A DNA stretch of 64,000 bases, taken from positions 31,213 to 95,212 of the forward strand of contig JAFYQR010000142.1 of assembly GCA_017559825.1 (NCBI GenBank), given 5' to 3'. Positions 17,326-27,729 of this stretch are shown here, piece after piece; positions within the stretch are counted from its first letter, which is position 1, and the number at the start of each line of letters is the position of its first letter. Origin of the DNA: Thermoguttaceae bacterium (GTDB lineage Bacteria > Planctomycetota > Planctomycetia > Pirellulales > Thermoguttaceae). The notes under the pieces are model-generated. The model was not told the DNA's origin. It made no database searches and worked only from the letters and a program-made list of their open reading frames with translations. The position numbers and the translations under genes are program-made.

Positions 17326-19968
17326 TTACGCGACGCCGTTTTCGTCGGTTTCGGACGATTCCGCGTCTTTCGTCGGCGACGGCGTGTCGTCGAGCGCGGC
17401 GCCGTCGTTAAGCGTCGCGGCGGTCGGCGTTTGCGTCGGCGCGGCGACCAAAATCGTCGCGTCGGACGAAACGGGCGAAGCGGGCGCGTCGGTCGGCGTT
17501 TCGGTTTCGGACGACGCGACGTCGTCTTCGTCGGCTTCTTTCGGCATTGGGCCCAAAATCGCGACGATTTGGTCGTAATCGAGTTCTTCCTCGGCGACCA
17601 GCGCGTCGGTCAGCGCTTCGAAAAGTTCGCGCTTCTCGATAATGAGGTTGCGCGCCGTTTCGTCGGCCTCTCGCATCACTCGGACGATTTCCTCGTCGAT
17701 AACGCGGGCCGTTTCCTCGCTGTATTCGCGAACGTCGTTCGTCATTTCGCGACCCAGGAACGGGTGCGACTCCGAGTTGCGGAACGCGACCGGGCCGAGA
17801 CGCTCGCTCATGCCCCAGTGAACGATCATATCGCGCGCCAAGTCGGTCGCCCGTTTCAGGTCGTTTTCGGCGCCGGCGGAAGTCTCGTCGTACACGAGCT
17901 TTTCGGCGGCGCGACCGGCCAAGAAGCGAGCCAACGTCGCGCGAACTTCCGATTCGTTGTAGTTCAGTTTGTCGTCTTCCGGGAGGAACCACGTCGCGCC
18001 AAGCGAACGACCGCGCGGAACGATCGTGATCTTATGCACCGTCGAACCGACCGGGAGGAACCAACCGATAAGCGCGTGTCCGGCCTCGTGATACGCCGTC
18101 TTGCGCTTCTCTTTAGGCGACACGATTTCGTCGCGTTTGAGACCCATTTGAATCTTTTCGAACGCGAAGTCGAAGTCGGAGGCGTTCACCTCGTTTTTGT
18201 TGTTGCGCGTCGCCCAAAGGGTCGCTTCGTTGACGAAGTTGCGAATGTCGGCGCCGGTGAAACCGACCGTCTTTTTCGCCAGCGCGTCGACCGAAACGTC
18301 GGCGCCGAGCGGAATCTTTTTCAGGTAAACGTTGAAAATTTCGACGCGACCCTTCAACGACGGGCGACCGACGGTAATATGACGGTCGAAGCGCCCCGGG
18401 CGCATCAGGGCGGGGTCGAGAACGTCCGGACGGTTCGTCGACGCCATCACCATCACGGAGTCGTTTTGCGCGAACCCGTCCATTTCGCTCAAAATTTGGT
18501 TCAGCGTTTGCTCGCGCTCGTCTTGACCGCCGCCGACGCCCGCGCCGCGTTGGCGCCCGACCGCGTCGATTTCGTCGATGAAGAGGATCGACGGAGCGTT
18601 TTCCTTCGCCGTCGCGAAAATGTCGCGAACGCGGCTCGCGCCGACGCCGACGAACATTTGGATAAACTCCGAGCCGTTGATCGAGTAAAACGGAACGTTC
18701 GCCTCGCCCGCGACGGCGCGCGCCAAGAGCGTTTTCCCGGTGCCGGGAGGGCCGAAAAGGAGCGTCCCCTTCGGAACGCGAGCGCCCATCCGCTCGTATT
18801 TCGCCGGATTTTTCAGGTAGTCGACGATTTCGATCAACTCCGCTTTCACCGCGTCCATTCCGGCGGCGTCGGCGAAGGTAACGCGTTTCGCTCGATCCGG
18901 TTCGTACCGCTTCGCCAAGCTCTTCGTAAAGGCGCCGAATCCGCCGCCTCCGCCGCCCATCATTTGCTCGTTGGCGCGGCGCATCATGCGGAAGATCAGG
19001 ACGAGGAAGATAATCGAAACGCCGATCGAAAGAAGCATCGCCAGCGACGAGCCGTCCTGCGGCGTCGTCGACGTGTACGAGTCGAGCTTCGAACGGAGGC
19101 GAGCGTCGATCGTTTGATCGGAAAACGCGAACGCCGGCGCCTCGCAGACGTATTTCTTATGAAATTGGACGCCCGCGCGTTTTTTCGTAACGACGTCGAT
19201 CAATTCGACGGCGGAACCCTTTTGGTCGAGCGGTTTAACCGTCCAGCGTTTGGCGATTTTAAAGCCGAGCTCGTAATTTTGCGCCAAATCGCGCCGCGCC
19301 GTTTCGATCGCTTCTTCCGTCGCGTCGCTCGGAAGCCGCCGCGCTCGGAGAACGACGTCGCCGTCTTTCAGCGCGACTTCGACGGAACCGTCCGCCGCTT
19401 TTTTAACGGATGTCGTCAGCTTTTGCCCGCTCAGCGCGTCTTGGAACTCTTGCGCTTTCTCGGGATGCGAGCGGTCGAATTGCGAGATCAGCCGTTCGAA
19501 GGTTTTTTTGCCGTTCGGGACGACTTCCGCCCAACGGTCGAGCGCCGGAATCTCGCGGAGCTCGCCGACGAGACGATTGCCCTTCAAGTTGGCGGTCTCG
19601 ATTTCGTCGGCGTCGAGCGCGGCGTTGAACGCCGTCCAAGTGATTTCCGTCGTCTTCGAAAGGAAAAACGATTGATAAACGAAGTAACCGATCGAAACGA
19701 GCGCGAGCGCGAGCAAAATGTTCGGAAGCGGCGAACGCCGCTCCGGTTGCGGAAGAGGCGGGCGACGGCGCGGCGGCTCTTCGCGGCGGCGTTTGGCGTC
19801 GTCGCGCTTCGGAGCGTCCGGCGTCGGCGACTTGAATTTGTCGGGGATTCGTTCGTAAGTTTCGTCGCTAATCGGCGCGCCGTCTTTCGAACCGTCGCGT
19901 CGCTCCGAGAAAAGCGCGAGCGAGGCGACGGCGTCGACGACGGCGTTAAAGGGCGAACGAGCGTTCAT
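17326..19968 (-). CDS. ftsH: ATP-dependent membrane zinc metalloprotease FtsH
   Basis: Membrane AAA+ protease that extracts and degrades misfolded or regulatory membrane and cytosolic proteins. 880 residues from ATG 19968, chosen because AGAGGA lies eight bases upstream; the longer reading from 20133 is low complexity. There is an unusual 80-residue Arg/Pro-rich cytoplasmic leader, TM1 near 81-103, a periplasmic domain, and TM2 ([15 protein letters not shown]). The AAA domain has Walker A GPPGTGKT (about 406-413) and Walker [13 protein letters not shown]. The protease domain has HEAGH (627-631). The tail after about residue 810 is acidic and Thr/Ala-rich. It is divergent from uvrA across a 636-bp gap. 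Confidence 0.97.
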   Translation of the reverse strand: MNARSPFNAVVDAVASLALFSERRDGSKDGAPISDETYERIPDKFKSPTPDAPKRDDAKRRREEPPRRRPPLPQPERRSPLPNILLALALVSIGYFVYQSFFLSKTTEITWTAFNAALDADEIETANLKGNRLVGELREIPALDRWAEVVPNGKKTFERLISQFDRSHPEKAQEFQDALSGQKLTTSVKKAADGSVEVALKDGDVVLRARRLPSDATEEAIETARRDLAQNYELGFKIAKRWTVKPLDQKGSAVELIDVVTKKRAGVQFHKKYVCEAPAFAFSDQTIDARLRSKLDSYTSTTPQDGSSLAMLLSIGVSIIFLVLIFRMMRRANEQMMGGGGGGFGAFTKSLAKRYEPDRAKRVTFADAAGMDAVKAELIEIVDYLKNPAKYERMGARVPKGTLLFGPPGTGKTLLARAVAGEANVPFYSINGSEFIQMFVGVGASRVRDIFATAKENAPSILFIDEIDAVGRQRGAGVGGGQDEREQTLNQILSEMDGFAQNDSVMVMASTNRPDVLDPALMRPGRFDRHITVGRPSLKGRVEIFNVYLKKIPLGADVSVDALAKKTVGFTGADIRNFVNEATLWATRNNKNEVNASDFDFAFEKIQMGLKRDEIVSPKEKRKTAYHEAGHALIGWFLPVGSTVHKITIVPRGRSLGATWFLPEDDKLNYNESEVRATLARFLAGRAAEKLVYDETSAGAENDLKRATDLARDMIVHWGMSERLGPVAFRNSESHPFLGREMTNDVREYSEETARVIDEEIVRVMREADETARNLIIEKRELFEALTDALVAEEELDYDQIVAILGPMPKEADEDDVASSETETPTDAPASPVSSDATILVAAPTQTPTAATLNDGAALDDTPSPTKDAESSETDENGVA

Positions 19969-20146
19969 AAAGGTGTCCTCTGCGATATTAATAAGGGGCG
20001 CGAACGGTCGTCCGGTTCGCGGCGTATTTTTTAGCGGATAGGTTTCGCGACCTCGACGAGACTTGCGCTTCAAGCGCGGCGTCGAGCGAAACGGCGTTCG
20101 GAAAGGGAGCGGCTCGAGCGTGCGTCCGTCCAAACGACTCTTCGTT

Positions 20147-20152
20147 ATTATA
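20147..20152 (-). promoter_or_regulatory. -10 box of the ftsH promoter
   Basis: Minus-strand TATAAT (20152-20147), about 180 bp upstream of ftsH. No convincing -35 hexamer is seen at the usual distance. Confidence 0.4.
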
Positions 20153-20438
20153 GCGCCGCCGATAAAAAAAACTACCCGGCGCTTCGCCGCTCGAAGGAAA
20201 AATAGCGAAAACTTGACGGTCGCAAGGCTTGCGGCGGCGAAAAAAGAGGGAGAAAAAAAACGCGACGGCGCGCGCGACCGCGAAACGGTCGTTTTCGGAA
20301 CGAAATTGCGCGAACGTTCGATAAAAGCCGTCGGCGCGGCGGCTTGCGACGTTTCGACTTTTTCCCGAAATCAAGGAAAAATCGAGCGTTCGACGCAAAA
20401 ATGCGGCGATTTTTTCCCGTCGAGAGCGCGGCGGTCGC

Positions 20439-20466
20439 TTGCGCCTCCGACGAGTCCGGGTATAAT
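20439..20466 (+). promoter_or_regulatory. Promoter of uvrA
   Basis: TTGCGC (20439-20444), 16-bp spacer, perfect TATAAT (20461-20466); the uvrA ATG is at 20605. No clear SOS box was seen around it. The rest of the 636-bp ftsH-uvrA gap holds no supported gene. Confidence 0.5.
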
Positions 20467-20604
20467 AAGGCAAGAGAGGTCGCGTTGAGTTTTGAATAAC
20501 GAACCGCGCGGCGGTTTTTGTTTTGATTATCGACGGTCGCGTTCCTTGTCGAGTCGGGAACGTCGAGCCGAGGCGGCGCCGATATTTTTGTCGAAGAGTT
20601 TGCG

Positions 20605-23600
20605 ATGTCTTCTTTCCTTCCCGTTAAGTCGAAACCGGGGCGCATTTCGGTGCGCGGCGCGAGAGCGCACAACCTGAAGTCGGTCGATCTGGATATTCCT
20701 TATTATAAGTTGGTCGCTTTTTGCGGCGTCAGCGGAAGCGGCAAGAGCAGTCTCGCGCTCGACGTGCTTTACGCCGAGGGACAGCGCCGTTACATCGAGA
20801 GTTTTTCGGCTTACGCGCGTCAATTTTTGGAGAAATTGGAGCGCCCGGACGTCGACCGAGTCGAAGGCGCGCCCCCCGCCGTCGCGGTAACGTCGCGCCC
20901 GCTCGGGCAGATGTCGCGCTCGACCGTCGGAACGGCGACCGAAACGAGCGATTATCTCCGTCTTCTCTTTTCGAAAATCGGGACGCCGTACTGTCAAAGC
21001 TGCGGACGCGAAGTGCGCCGCGACTCGCCGCAGGGGATCGTCGACGCGTTGAACGGGCTCCCCGAGGGAACCCGCGTTCTCGTCGCTTTTTCGCCGTCGA
21101 CCGAAAGTTTGCGCGCCTCGAAACCGGACTTCGAGGCCGAGTGGAAAGAGAAGGGATTCCGCCGCGGCGTCGCGCTCGGCGAGTCGTTTAATTTGGACGA
21201 TCCGGGCGGTTTCCCGATTCAAAAATACGCCGAGGCGCGGCTCCTTTATTTGGCGGCGGCGACCCCGTCGGACGAAGAGGAATTCGCCGAGTACGGGCTT
21301 CGCTCGTCCGACGACGATACCGATTTCGACGGCGCGAAAAACGACGGCGAGCTCGACGACGAGCGTTTGGACGAAGTCGCCGCGGCGCGCGACGTCGACG
21401 ACGAAACCGACGAGTTCGACGCGGCCTTCGCCGACGGCGTCGTCGACGATTTGGGCGAAAACGAAGCCGACGAGGAAAGCGCGAAACCGAAAGCGCGTCG
21501 CGGTCGGAAAAAAACGGCGGACGACGAGGAAAACGACGAAGAAAACGGCTTCGAGAGCGGCGCGAACGACGGCGAAACGAAAACTCAGTCCCGGCTTTTG
21601 ACGATCGACCCGGACGGCGAGGACGGCGCGTTGCTCCAGTACCTCCGCCGACGCAACGAAATCAAGAAAGCGCCGGGCGCTCCGCCGATTTACTTCGTCG
21701 TCGACCGAGCGAAAATTGGGAAAACGTCGAGCGAGCGGCTCTTTGAAGCGGTTGAGACGGCGCTCGCTTACGGCGACTCGCGATGCTGGGTCTTCGCCGA
21801 GGGAGACGCGACGCTGAAAACTCGCGACGAAAACGACGAAACGGTCGAGCGAACGCGAACCGGAACGCCGTTCGAGCTCGACGGCGAACGCTGGACGCTC
21901 GTCGGATTCAGCCGTCGAACTCGCTGCGAAGACTGCGGCGTCGAGTTCCCGTCGATCGAGCCGAAGCTGTTCAGTTTCAATAGTCCGCTCGGCGCCTGCC
22001 CGTGTTGCGAAGGGTTCGGCAACTTGATGGCGCTCGATTTCGACCTGATTTTTCCGAACAAAAAGCGTTCGATTCACGACGGGGCCGTCGCGCCGTGGAA
22101 CAGCGCCGCTTACCGCGACAACTTGAAACGATTTTTGGCGATCGCCGACGAGCTTGGCGTTCGAACGCGCGTTCCGTTTTCGGAACTGACCCGCAAAGAG
22201 CTGAACCTCCTCTTAAACGGTTCGCGGCGGCTCGGTTACGAGGGGCTGAACGGCTTCTTTATTCGCCTGCAAAAGCAAAAATACAAGATGCACATCCGCG
22301 TCTTCCTCAGCCGTTGGCGATGTTATCGAACGTGCCCGATGTGCGACGGCGCTCGACTGCGTCAAGAGGCGCTCGCGGTGAAAATCGGCGGCAAGAGCAT
22401 TCACGATCTGTCGTCGGCGCCGGTTTCGCAAATTTTGAAGACGCTCGATTCGTGGGAGCTTTCCCCGTGGAAGCGCAAGGTCGGCAAGATCGCGCTCGAC
22501 CAGACGCGGGCTCGTTTGAAGTATTTGGAGCAGGTCGGCCTCGGTTATTTGACGCTCGACCGCCCGATGAAAACGCTCAGTTCCGGCGAACAGCGGCGCG
22601 TTAGTTTGACTTCGACGCTCGGCTCGAACCTTGTCGACATGCTGTACGTGCTCGACGAGCCGACGATCGGCCTGCATCCGCAAGACACGGAGCGGCTGCT
22701 CGAATCGATCGAGGGCCTGCGCGACCGAGGGAACACGGTCGTCGTCGTCGAACACGACGAGACGATTCTCGAAGCGGCGGATCGCGTCGTCGAAATCGGC
22801 CCGGAAGCCGGGCAAGGCGGCGGGCGCGTCGTCTTCGAGGGAACGATCGACGAGATGAAAGCGTCGCCGGATTCGCTGACCGGAAGTTATCTTTCGGGAC
22901 GCCGCGTAGGGGGCGGGATTCCGCGTCGCCGCGTGTTGGACGGCGGGTTCTTGGAACTCGTCGGCGCGTCCGGACGCAATCTAAAGAACGTGAACGCGGT
23001 CTTTCCGCTCGGCGTTCTCTGCGTCGTCGCGGGCGTCAGCGGAGCCGGCAAGAGCTCGTTGGTGCAGGAGACGCTTTATCCGGCGCTCTGCGCGAAGCTC
23101 GCGACCGACGGCGTCGCGCCGAAGGGGCTGCCTTACGAGAAGCTGCTCGGATACGACCAGCTCGACGAGGTCGCGCTGATCGACCAATCGCCGATCGGAC
23201 GCTCGCCGCGTTCGAATCCGGTGACGTATTTGAAAATTTTCGACGATATTCGCTCTTTGTACGCCGAAACGCCGGACGCGAAAGCCGCCGGGTACAACGC
23301 CGGATATTTCAGTTTCAACGTCGACGGCGGACGCTGCAACGCGTGCAAAGGCGAAGGCTTTTTGGCGATCGACATGCAGTTCATGGCCGACGTGTACGTT
23401 CGCTGTCCGCAGTGCAACGGCCGTCGATACCAGCGGAACATTTTGGACATTACGTACCGCGGCCGCAACATCGCCGAAACGCTCGATATGACGGCTCGCG
23501 AAGCGTTTTCGTTCTTCCGCGGCCAACCGAAAATTCAGCAGAAACTGAAGCGGCTTTGCGACGTCGGGCTCGATTATTTGCGCCTCGGTCAACCGGCGAA

Positions 23601-23949
23601 CACTCTTTCCGGCGGCGAGTCGCAGCGTTTGAAGCTGGCGGCGCGGCTCTCGGACTCCCGCAAGGGCCCGTGTTTGTTCATTCTCGACGAGCCGACGACC
23701 GGTTTGCACTTCGCGGACGTCGTGCAGTTGCTGGACGGTTTCAACGCGCTTCTCGAAACGGGGAACTCGTTGATCGTCGTCGAGCACAACCTCCAAACGA
23801 TGCGGGCGGCCGACTATATTATCGAGCTCGGTCCCGGCGCCGCGGACGAGGGCGGAACGATTATCGCCGAGGGAACGCCGGAGCAAATCGCGCAGAACCC
23901 CGACTCGAAAACCGGACGCTTCCTCGCTAAGGCGTTGGCGCAGCGCTGA
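20605..23949 (+). CDS. uvrA: Excinuclease ABC subunit A with acidic insert
   Basis: DNA damage sensor of nucleotide excision repair that loads UvrB. 1,114 residues against about 940-960 usually. NBD1: Walker A GVSGSGKSSL and DEPTIGLHPQD, but its ABC signature reads LSSGEQRRVSL instead of the usual LSGGEAQR. NBD2: Walker A GVSGAGKSSL, signature LSGGESQRLKL and DEPTTGLHF. Zinc modules are present: CEDC...CPCC and CNAC...CPQC. The extra length is a highly acidic, low-complexity stretch at about residues 221-333 (runs of Asp/Glu, then PKARRGRKKT), which falls inside the UvrB-binding region that follows PYCQSCG. It has a single promoter and no partner genes next to it. Confidence 0.95.
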   Translation: MSSFLPVKSKPGRISVRGARAHNLKSVDLDIPYYKLVAFCGVSGSGKSSLALDVLYAEGQRRYIESFSAYARQFLEKLERPDVDRVEGAPPAVAVTSRPLGQMSRSTVGTATETSDYLRLLFSKIGTPYCQSCGREVRRDSPQGIVDALNGLPEGTRVLVAFSPSTESLRASKPDFEAEWKEKGFRRGVALGESFNLDDPGGFPIQKYAEARLLYLAAATPSDEEEFAEYGLRSSDDDTDFDGAKNDGELDDERLDEVAAARDVDDETDEFDAAFADGVVDDLGENEADEESAKPKARRGRKKTADDEENDEENGFESGANDGETKTQSRLLTIDPDGEDGALLQYLRRRNEIKKAPGAPPIYFVVDRAKIGKTSSERLFEAVETALAYGDSRCWVFAEGDATLKTRDENDETVERTRTGTPFELDGERWTLVGFSRRTRCEDCGVEFPSIEPKLFSFNSPLGACPCCEGFGNLMALDFDLIFPNKKRSIHDGAVAPWNSAAYRDNLKRFLAIADELGVRTRVPFSELTRKELNLLLNGSRRLGYEGLNGFFIRLQKQKYKMHIRVFLSRWRCYRTCPMCDGARLRQEALAVKIGGKSIHDLSSAPVSQILKTLDSWELSPWKRKVGKIALDQTRARLKYLEQVGLGYLTLDRPMKTLSSGEQRRVSLTSTLGSNLVDMLYVLDEPTIGLHPQDTERLLESIEGLRDRGNTVVVVEHDETILEAADRVVEIGPEAGQGGGRVVFEGTIDEMKASPDSLTGSYLSGRRVGGGIPRRRVLDGGFLELVGASGRNLKNVNAVFPLGVLCVVAGVSGAGKSSLVQETLYPALCAKLATDGVAPKGLPYEKLLGYDQLDEVALIDQSPIGRSPRSNPVTYLKIFDDIRSLYAETPDAKAAGYNAGYFSFNVDGGRCNACKGEGFLAIDMQFMADVYVRCPQCNGRRYQRNILDITYRGRNIAETLDMTAREAFSFFRGQPKIQQKLKRLCDVGLDYLRLGQPANTLSGGESQRLKLAARLSDSRKGPCLFILDEPTTGLHFADVVQLLDGFNALLETGNSLIVVEHNLQTMRAADYIIELGPGAADEGGTIIAEGTPEQIAQNPDSKTGRFLAKALAQR

Positions 23950-24196
23950 GCGAATCGACGAGCGGATGTCGGCGGACGCGGCTTCGCCGGCTTCCGTTAA
24001 AGTTTGCTTGTTTTGCGTCGTTTGCCCGGAACGCGGCGTCGCCTTTCGACGTCGCGGCGACTTTTCTATCTTGCGTAGATTGCGCGTCTTTCCGTTTGAC
24101 GAGGAAAAGGTTAGAAGCATCGAACTTTTGACGGAAATTTCTTGAAGAAAAATCGCTTTCGTTTCTTTTTTGCGCCTCGTTTGTCGTTTCCGCGTC
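23950..24196. other. Intergenic region between uvrA and the ilvN promoter
   Basis: About 250 bp with no ORF that has a ribosome site. No strong terminator follows uvrA. The remaining distance to ilvN (24225-24392) is its untranslated leader; the small ORF starting at 24223 has no branched-chain-residue run, so a classic leader-peptide attenuator is not supported. Confidence 0.4.
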
Positions 24197-24224
24197 TTGT
24201 CAATATTTCTTGCGGGGGTATAAT
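24197..24224 (+). promoter_or_regulatory. Promoter of ilvN(-ilvC)
   Basis: TTGTCA (24197-24202), 16-bp spacer, perfect TATAAT (24219-24224); among the best sigma-70 matches in the window. The leader to the ilvN ATG is about 160 nt. Confidence 0.65.
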
Positions 24225-24392
24225 GAAGAAATTCATCGAGACGGAAGCGCCCGCCGCGACCGGTCGCCGACGAAACTTGTTCGACGCGTCGAACGAGACG
24301 AACGAAGCGCGGCGGCGAGCGCCGTTCGACTTTTGAAAAACGGATCGGAAAGCGTCGTCGCGCGAAGGCGGCGGCGAACGACGAGGATAAAG

Positions 24393-24893
24393 ATGAGAAA
24401 CGTGATTTCGATTTTGGTGCAAAACTCGTCCGGCGTCCTTTCGCACGTCGCGGGATTGCTGGCGTCGCGCGGTTACAACGTCGACAGCTTGACGGTCGGC
24501 GCGACGGAAGACCCGCGTTTTTCTCGCATGACGATCGTCCTCAACGTCGACAAGGATATGATTCGTCAAGTCGAGAGTCAGCTCCAAAAACTCGTTACGG
24601 TCGTCGAAACCGTCAATCTGTCGGACGGCGCGCACGTCGAGCGCGACTTGGCGTTGATTCGCGTCGAGGCGGAACGGGGCGAGCGAAGCGGCGTTCTCGA
24701 GTTGGTCGAAATTTTTCGCGCGCAAGTCGTCGACGTCGCGCCGAAATCGCTCTTGATCGAGATTAGCGGCGACGGGGCGAAGCTCGACGCTTTTATCGCG
24801 GCGTTGGCTCCGTATAAAATCGTCGGTTTGACGCGCTCCGGTTGCGTCGCCGCGCCGCGAGGCGACGTGAAAAACGCCTTGACAAACGAATAA
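24393..24893 (+). CDS. ilvN: Acetolactate synthase small (regulatory) subunit
   Basis: Regulatory subunit that gives valine feedback control to acetolactate synthase, the first step of branched-chain amino acid synthesis. 166 residues from ATG 24393, preceded by GAGG; the longer reading from 24210 is rejected. The N-terminal ACT domain is clear (VISILVQNSSGVLSHVAGLLASRGYNVDSLTVG), then the RQVESQLQKLVTVVETVNL linker and the C-terminal regulatory domain (ERDLALIRVEAE). The usual catalytic partner ilvB is not upstream, although ilvC follows 156 bp downstream on the same strand. Confidence 0.93.
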   Translation: MRNVISILVQNSSGVLSHVAGLLASRGYNVDSLTVGATEDPRFSRMTIVLNVDKDMIRQVESQLQKLVTVVETVNLSDGAHVERDLALIRVEAERGERSGVLELVEIFRAQVVDVAPKSLLIEISGDGAKLDAFIAALAPYKIVGLTRSGCVAAPRGDVKNALTNE

Positions 24894-25049
24894 TCGACGC
24901 GGAAACGAGAAGTTTCCGCGAACGCAAAAATAAAAACAAAACGAAAATGAAACGGCCGCGCCCGAACGCCGCGTCGCGTTGTTCAACGCAAAAACGAGAC
25001 GTCGGTCGCGCAAAAACATAACAACTTTAAATTTCAGGAGTTAGCGCAA

Positions 25050-26057
25050 ATGGCTGCGACAGTTTATTATGAAAACGACGCCGATCTTTCCGTCTTGAAG
25101 GACATGACGATCGCGATTATCGGTTACGGTTCGCAAGGGCACGCGCACGCGCAAAACCTCCGCGACAGCGGCTGCAACGTTATCGTTTGCCAACGCGAAG
25201 GTTCCGACAACTATCGTCTCGCGAAAGAAGCCGGTTTCGAACCGATTCCGCGCGTCGCCGACGCCGTCAAACAAGCCGACGTCATCGTCATCACCCTCCC
25301 GGACGAAGTTCAAGGCAAAGTCTACCGCGAAAGCATCCGCGACAACCTCAAGGAAGGCGCGATCATTCTCGCGACGCACGGCTTCAACGTCCACTACGGC
25401 CAATTCGACCTCCCGAAATCGAACCGCGCCATCATGATCGCGCCGAAGGGCCCGGGCCACTTGGTTCGTTCCGAATACGTCAAGGGCGGCGGCGTCCCGT
25501 GCTTGATCGCTCTCGACGATCAATGCGGCGAACGCGAAAAAGCGATCGGTCTCGCTTACGCGAAAGGCATTGGCGGCACCAAGGGCGGCGTCATCCAAAC
25601 GACGTTCAAAGAAGAAACCGAAACCGACCTCTTCGGCGAACAAGCCGTTCTCTGCGGCGGCGTTAGCGCCCTCATCAAGGCCGGCTTCGAAACCCTCGTC
25701 GAAGCCGGTTACCAACCGGAAATGGCGTACTTCGAATGCATGCACGAAATGAAGCTCATCGTCGACTTGTTCTACCAAGGCGGCCTGAACTACATGCGTT
25801 ACAGCGTTTCGAACACCGCCGAATACGGCGACTACACCCGCGGCCCGCGCGTCGTCGGTCCGGAAGCGAAGAAGGAAATGAAGAAGATTTTGGAAGAAAT
25901 CCAAAACGGAACCTTCGCTCGCGACTTCCTCCTCGAAAACCAAGTCAACGCGCCGTTCTTCAAGCGCACCCGCGCCGCGGAACACGATCACCAACTCGAA
26001 CAGGTCGGCAAACGTCTCCGCAAGATGATGTCGTGGATCGACGCGAAAGAATTCTAA
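25050..26057 (+). CDS. ilvC: Ketol-acid reductoisomerase (class I)
   Basis: Isomerises and reduces acetolactate or acetohydroxybutyrate with NADPH and Mg2+ in valine and isoleucine synthesis. 335 residues, the class I length. The Rossmann motif [17 protein letters not shown] is near residue 26, followed by an R/S-containing NADPH phosphate loop (CQREGSDNY). The metal/substrate residues occur in the [23 protein letters not shown] and [16 protein letters not shown] segments. AGGAG precedes the ATG. Codon use is strongly C-ending compared with neighbours, which suggests high expression. It probably shares the ilvN promoter. A hairpin follows. Confidence 0.97.
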   Translation: MAATVYYENDADLSVLKDMTIAIIGYGSQGHAHAQNLRDSGCNVIVCQREGSDNYRLAKEAGFEPIPRVADAVKQADVIVITLPDEVQGKVYRESIRDNLKEGAIILATHGFNVHYGQFDLPKSNRAIMIAPKGPGHLVRSEYVKGGGVPCLIALDDQCGEREKAIGLAYAKGIGGTKGGVIQTTFKEETETDLFGEQAVLCGGVSALIKAGFETLVEAGYQPEMAYFECMHEMKLIVDLFYQGGLNYMRYSVSNTAEYGDYTRGPRVVGPEAKKEMKKILEEIQNGTFARDFLLENQVNAPFFKRTRAAEHDHQLEQVGKRLRKMMSWIDAKEF

Positions 26058-26092
26058 TTAACGCTTAGAATTCCGTTTGAAACGGCGATTTT

Positions 26093-26146
26093 TCCGACGC
26101 GAAGCGATTTCGGTTTGCCGATCGTTCCGCGTCGGAGCGCCTTTTT
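26093..26146 (+). terminator. Probable terminator of ilvC
   Basis: TCCGACGCG (26093-26101) pairs with CGCGTCGGA (26128-26136), 35 bp past the ilvC stop; a T5 run (26142-26146) follows within a second small GCGCC/GGCG hairpin. Confidence 0.6.
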
Positions 26147-26229
26147 AGGCGTTTTCGCTCCCTAGTTTTTCTATTTTGCGCAATTTGACGAAGCGACGCG
26201 CGTTTTTGCGTCGGCGACGGGGGAACGAA

Positions 26230-27447
26230 ATGAAAAAGACGACGTTATTTTTTCTTTTTACGTTATTATTTCTGCAATTATCGTTTTTTGTCGCGGGATT
26301 GAGCGTTTTTGACGCGACCGTCGCGGCGCAAGAGCCCGAGACGGCGAATCCGTTGGCGGCGCCTCCGATTTTGCGACCGATTCCGGAAAAGCACGCCGAC
26401 GCGAACCGACGTTGGCAGGGGATTCCAAGTCTCGAAGTTTCGCGCGACGGCGGCGTCTGGGTTTGTTGGTATTCCGGGGGGGGAGGCGAGTGCGGCGAGA
26501 ATTTCGTTCTGCTTTCATACAGCGGCGACGGCGGCGAAACTTGGTCGAAGCCGATTTTCGCGATCGACCCGCCCGGGAACGTTCGCGCGTTCGACCCGGC
26601 GATCTGGAGCGACCCGAACGGCAAACTTTGGCTCTTCTGGGCGCAGGGCGAAGAGTCGCGATTCAACCCGTCGATTTGGGACGGTCGCGTCGGCGTTTGG
26701 GCGGTAACGACCGAGAATCCGGAAGCGGGCGTCGACGCCGTTTGGAGCGAGCCGCGCCGCCTTTCCAACGGCATTATGATGGGGAAACCGCTCGTCGACT
26801 CGAAGAACCGTCGGCTTTTCCCGGTCGCTATTTGGCGGTTCGATTCAAAGTATAAAATCGACGAAAAGCTCCGCGGCGCGGCGGTTTACGTATCGACCGA
26901 CGGCGGCGAAACGCTCGACTTTTACGGTCGAGCCGAGGTTCCGCGCGACGTTTCGATTTTCGACGAACATAGTCTCGTCGAGAAAAAAGACGGAACGCTT
27001 TGGCTCCTAAATCGAACGACGTATGGAATCGGCGAATCGTTCTCGACCGACGGCGGCGCGACTTGGACGCCGGTCGTTCCGTCGAAAATTAAGCATACGT
27101 CGTCGCGATTTTTTGTTCGCCGTTTGAAATCCGGCGCGCTTTTGTTGGTGAAGAACGGCCCGGTCGACGCCGACGTCGGGCGCTCGCGGATGACGGCGTT
27201 TCTCTCGACCGACGACGGCGAAACTTGGAGCGACGGTCTCGTTTTGGACGAGCGGAACAACGTTTCGTATCCCGACGGCGGCCAAACGGAGGACGGAACG
27301 ATTTTCGTTACCTACGACTTCGACCGTTACGGCGAACGCGAAATTTACGTCGCGCGTTTTACCGAGGCGGACGTCGCGGCGGGGAAAATCGTTTCCGACG
27401 TCGGGCGCTTGAAAATTTTGGTCAATAAAGCGACCGGCGCGAAGTAA
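26230..27447 (+). CDS. Secreted sialidase-like (BNR/Asp-box) protein
   Basis: 405 residues from ATG 26230, preceded by a GGGGGA run. A strong signal peptide (MKKTTLFFLFTLLFLQLSFF...TVAAQ) directs export. The body is a beta-propeller with four Asp boxes of the S-x-D-x-G-x-T-W type: SGDGGETWS, STDGGETLD, STDGGATWT and STDDGETWS. It matches the sialidase superfamily (exo-alpha-sialidase-like, common in planctomycetes). It may cleave sialic acid or another sugar from host or algal glycans, but the catalytic Arg triad and Tyr were not verified, so the activity is not certain. No transporter or sugar-degradation gene is next to it. Confidence 0.82.
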   Translation: MKKTTLFFLFTLLFLQLSFFVAGLSVFDATVAAQEPETANPLAAPPILRPIPEKHADANRRWQGIPSLEVSRDGGVWVCWYSGGGGECGENFVLLSYSGDGGETWSKPIFAIDPPGNVRAFDPAIWSDPNGKLWLFWAQGEESRFNPSIWDGRVGVWAVTTENPEAGVDAVWSEPRRLSNGIMMGKPLVDSKNRRLFPVAIWRFDSKYKIDEKLRGAAVYVSTDGGETLDFYGRAEVPRDVSIFDEHSLVEKKDGTLWLLNRTTYGIGESFSTDGGATWTPVVPSKIKHTSSRFFVRRLKSGALLLVKNGPVDADVGRSRMTAFLSTDDGETWSDGLVLDERNNVSYPDGGQTEDGTIFVTYDFDRYGEREIYVARFTEADVAAGKIVSDVGRLKILVNKATGAK

Positions 27448-27490
27448 AACGTTCGCGGACGCGGCTCTGAAATGTTAAAATGGGAATGTC

Positions 27491-27697
27491 GCGCGGTTAA
27501 GGTGGTTTCGTCGACCGCCTTTTCGCCTTAAAACGACGTTTTTCGCCGTTGGGGCGGCTTAGGTAGTTTGGACAACCGCTTTTTGAATATATTTTAGGCA
27601 AGCTGGGCGATTTGGGTGGTTTTGTCAACCGTCGGCAATGTCGGAAGAATAAACTGGGCGATTGGGGCGGTCGGCGCGGTTTCGTCGACCGATTGGG
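27491..27697 (+). repeat. Four degenerate repeats upstream of the radical SAM gene
   Basis: Four related units, each with a core like GGTGGTTTxGTCxACCG, start at about 27501, 27562, 27615 and 27676 (53-61 bp apart). Two are preceded by GGGCGATTtGGG-type words. Each core is itself a small hairpin (GGT...ACC). They fill most of the 282-bp gap before the radical SAM gene. Function unknown. Confidence 0.55.
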
Positions 27698-27729
27698 AAC
27701 AAAGAAACAAAGGCGAGCGAGGCGCGACG

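Noticed and set aside
17431..20034. 867-codon plus-strand open frame opposite ftsH (also long antisense frames opposite tkt, ptsI, murE, RNase E/G, uvrA)
   Set aside because: Mirror frames produced by rare TTA, CTA and TCA codons in the true genes; translations are Arg/Phe/Val-rich, have no domains and no ribosome sites.
24223..24336. Leader peptide attenuator for ilvN
   Set aside because: The ORF starts within the -10 box and has no Ile/Leu/Val run, so it cannot be a classic branched-chain leader.
27491..27697. CRISPR-like repeats before the radical SAM gene
   Set aside because: Cores are degenerate and short, spacing varies, and the intervening DNA is partly related.
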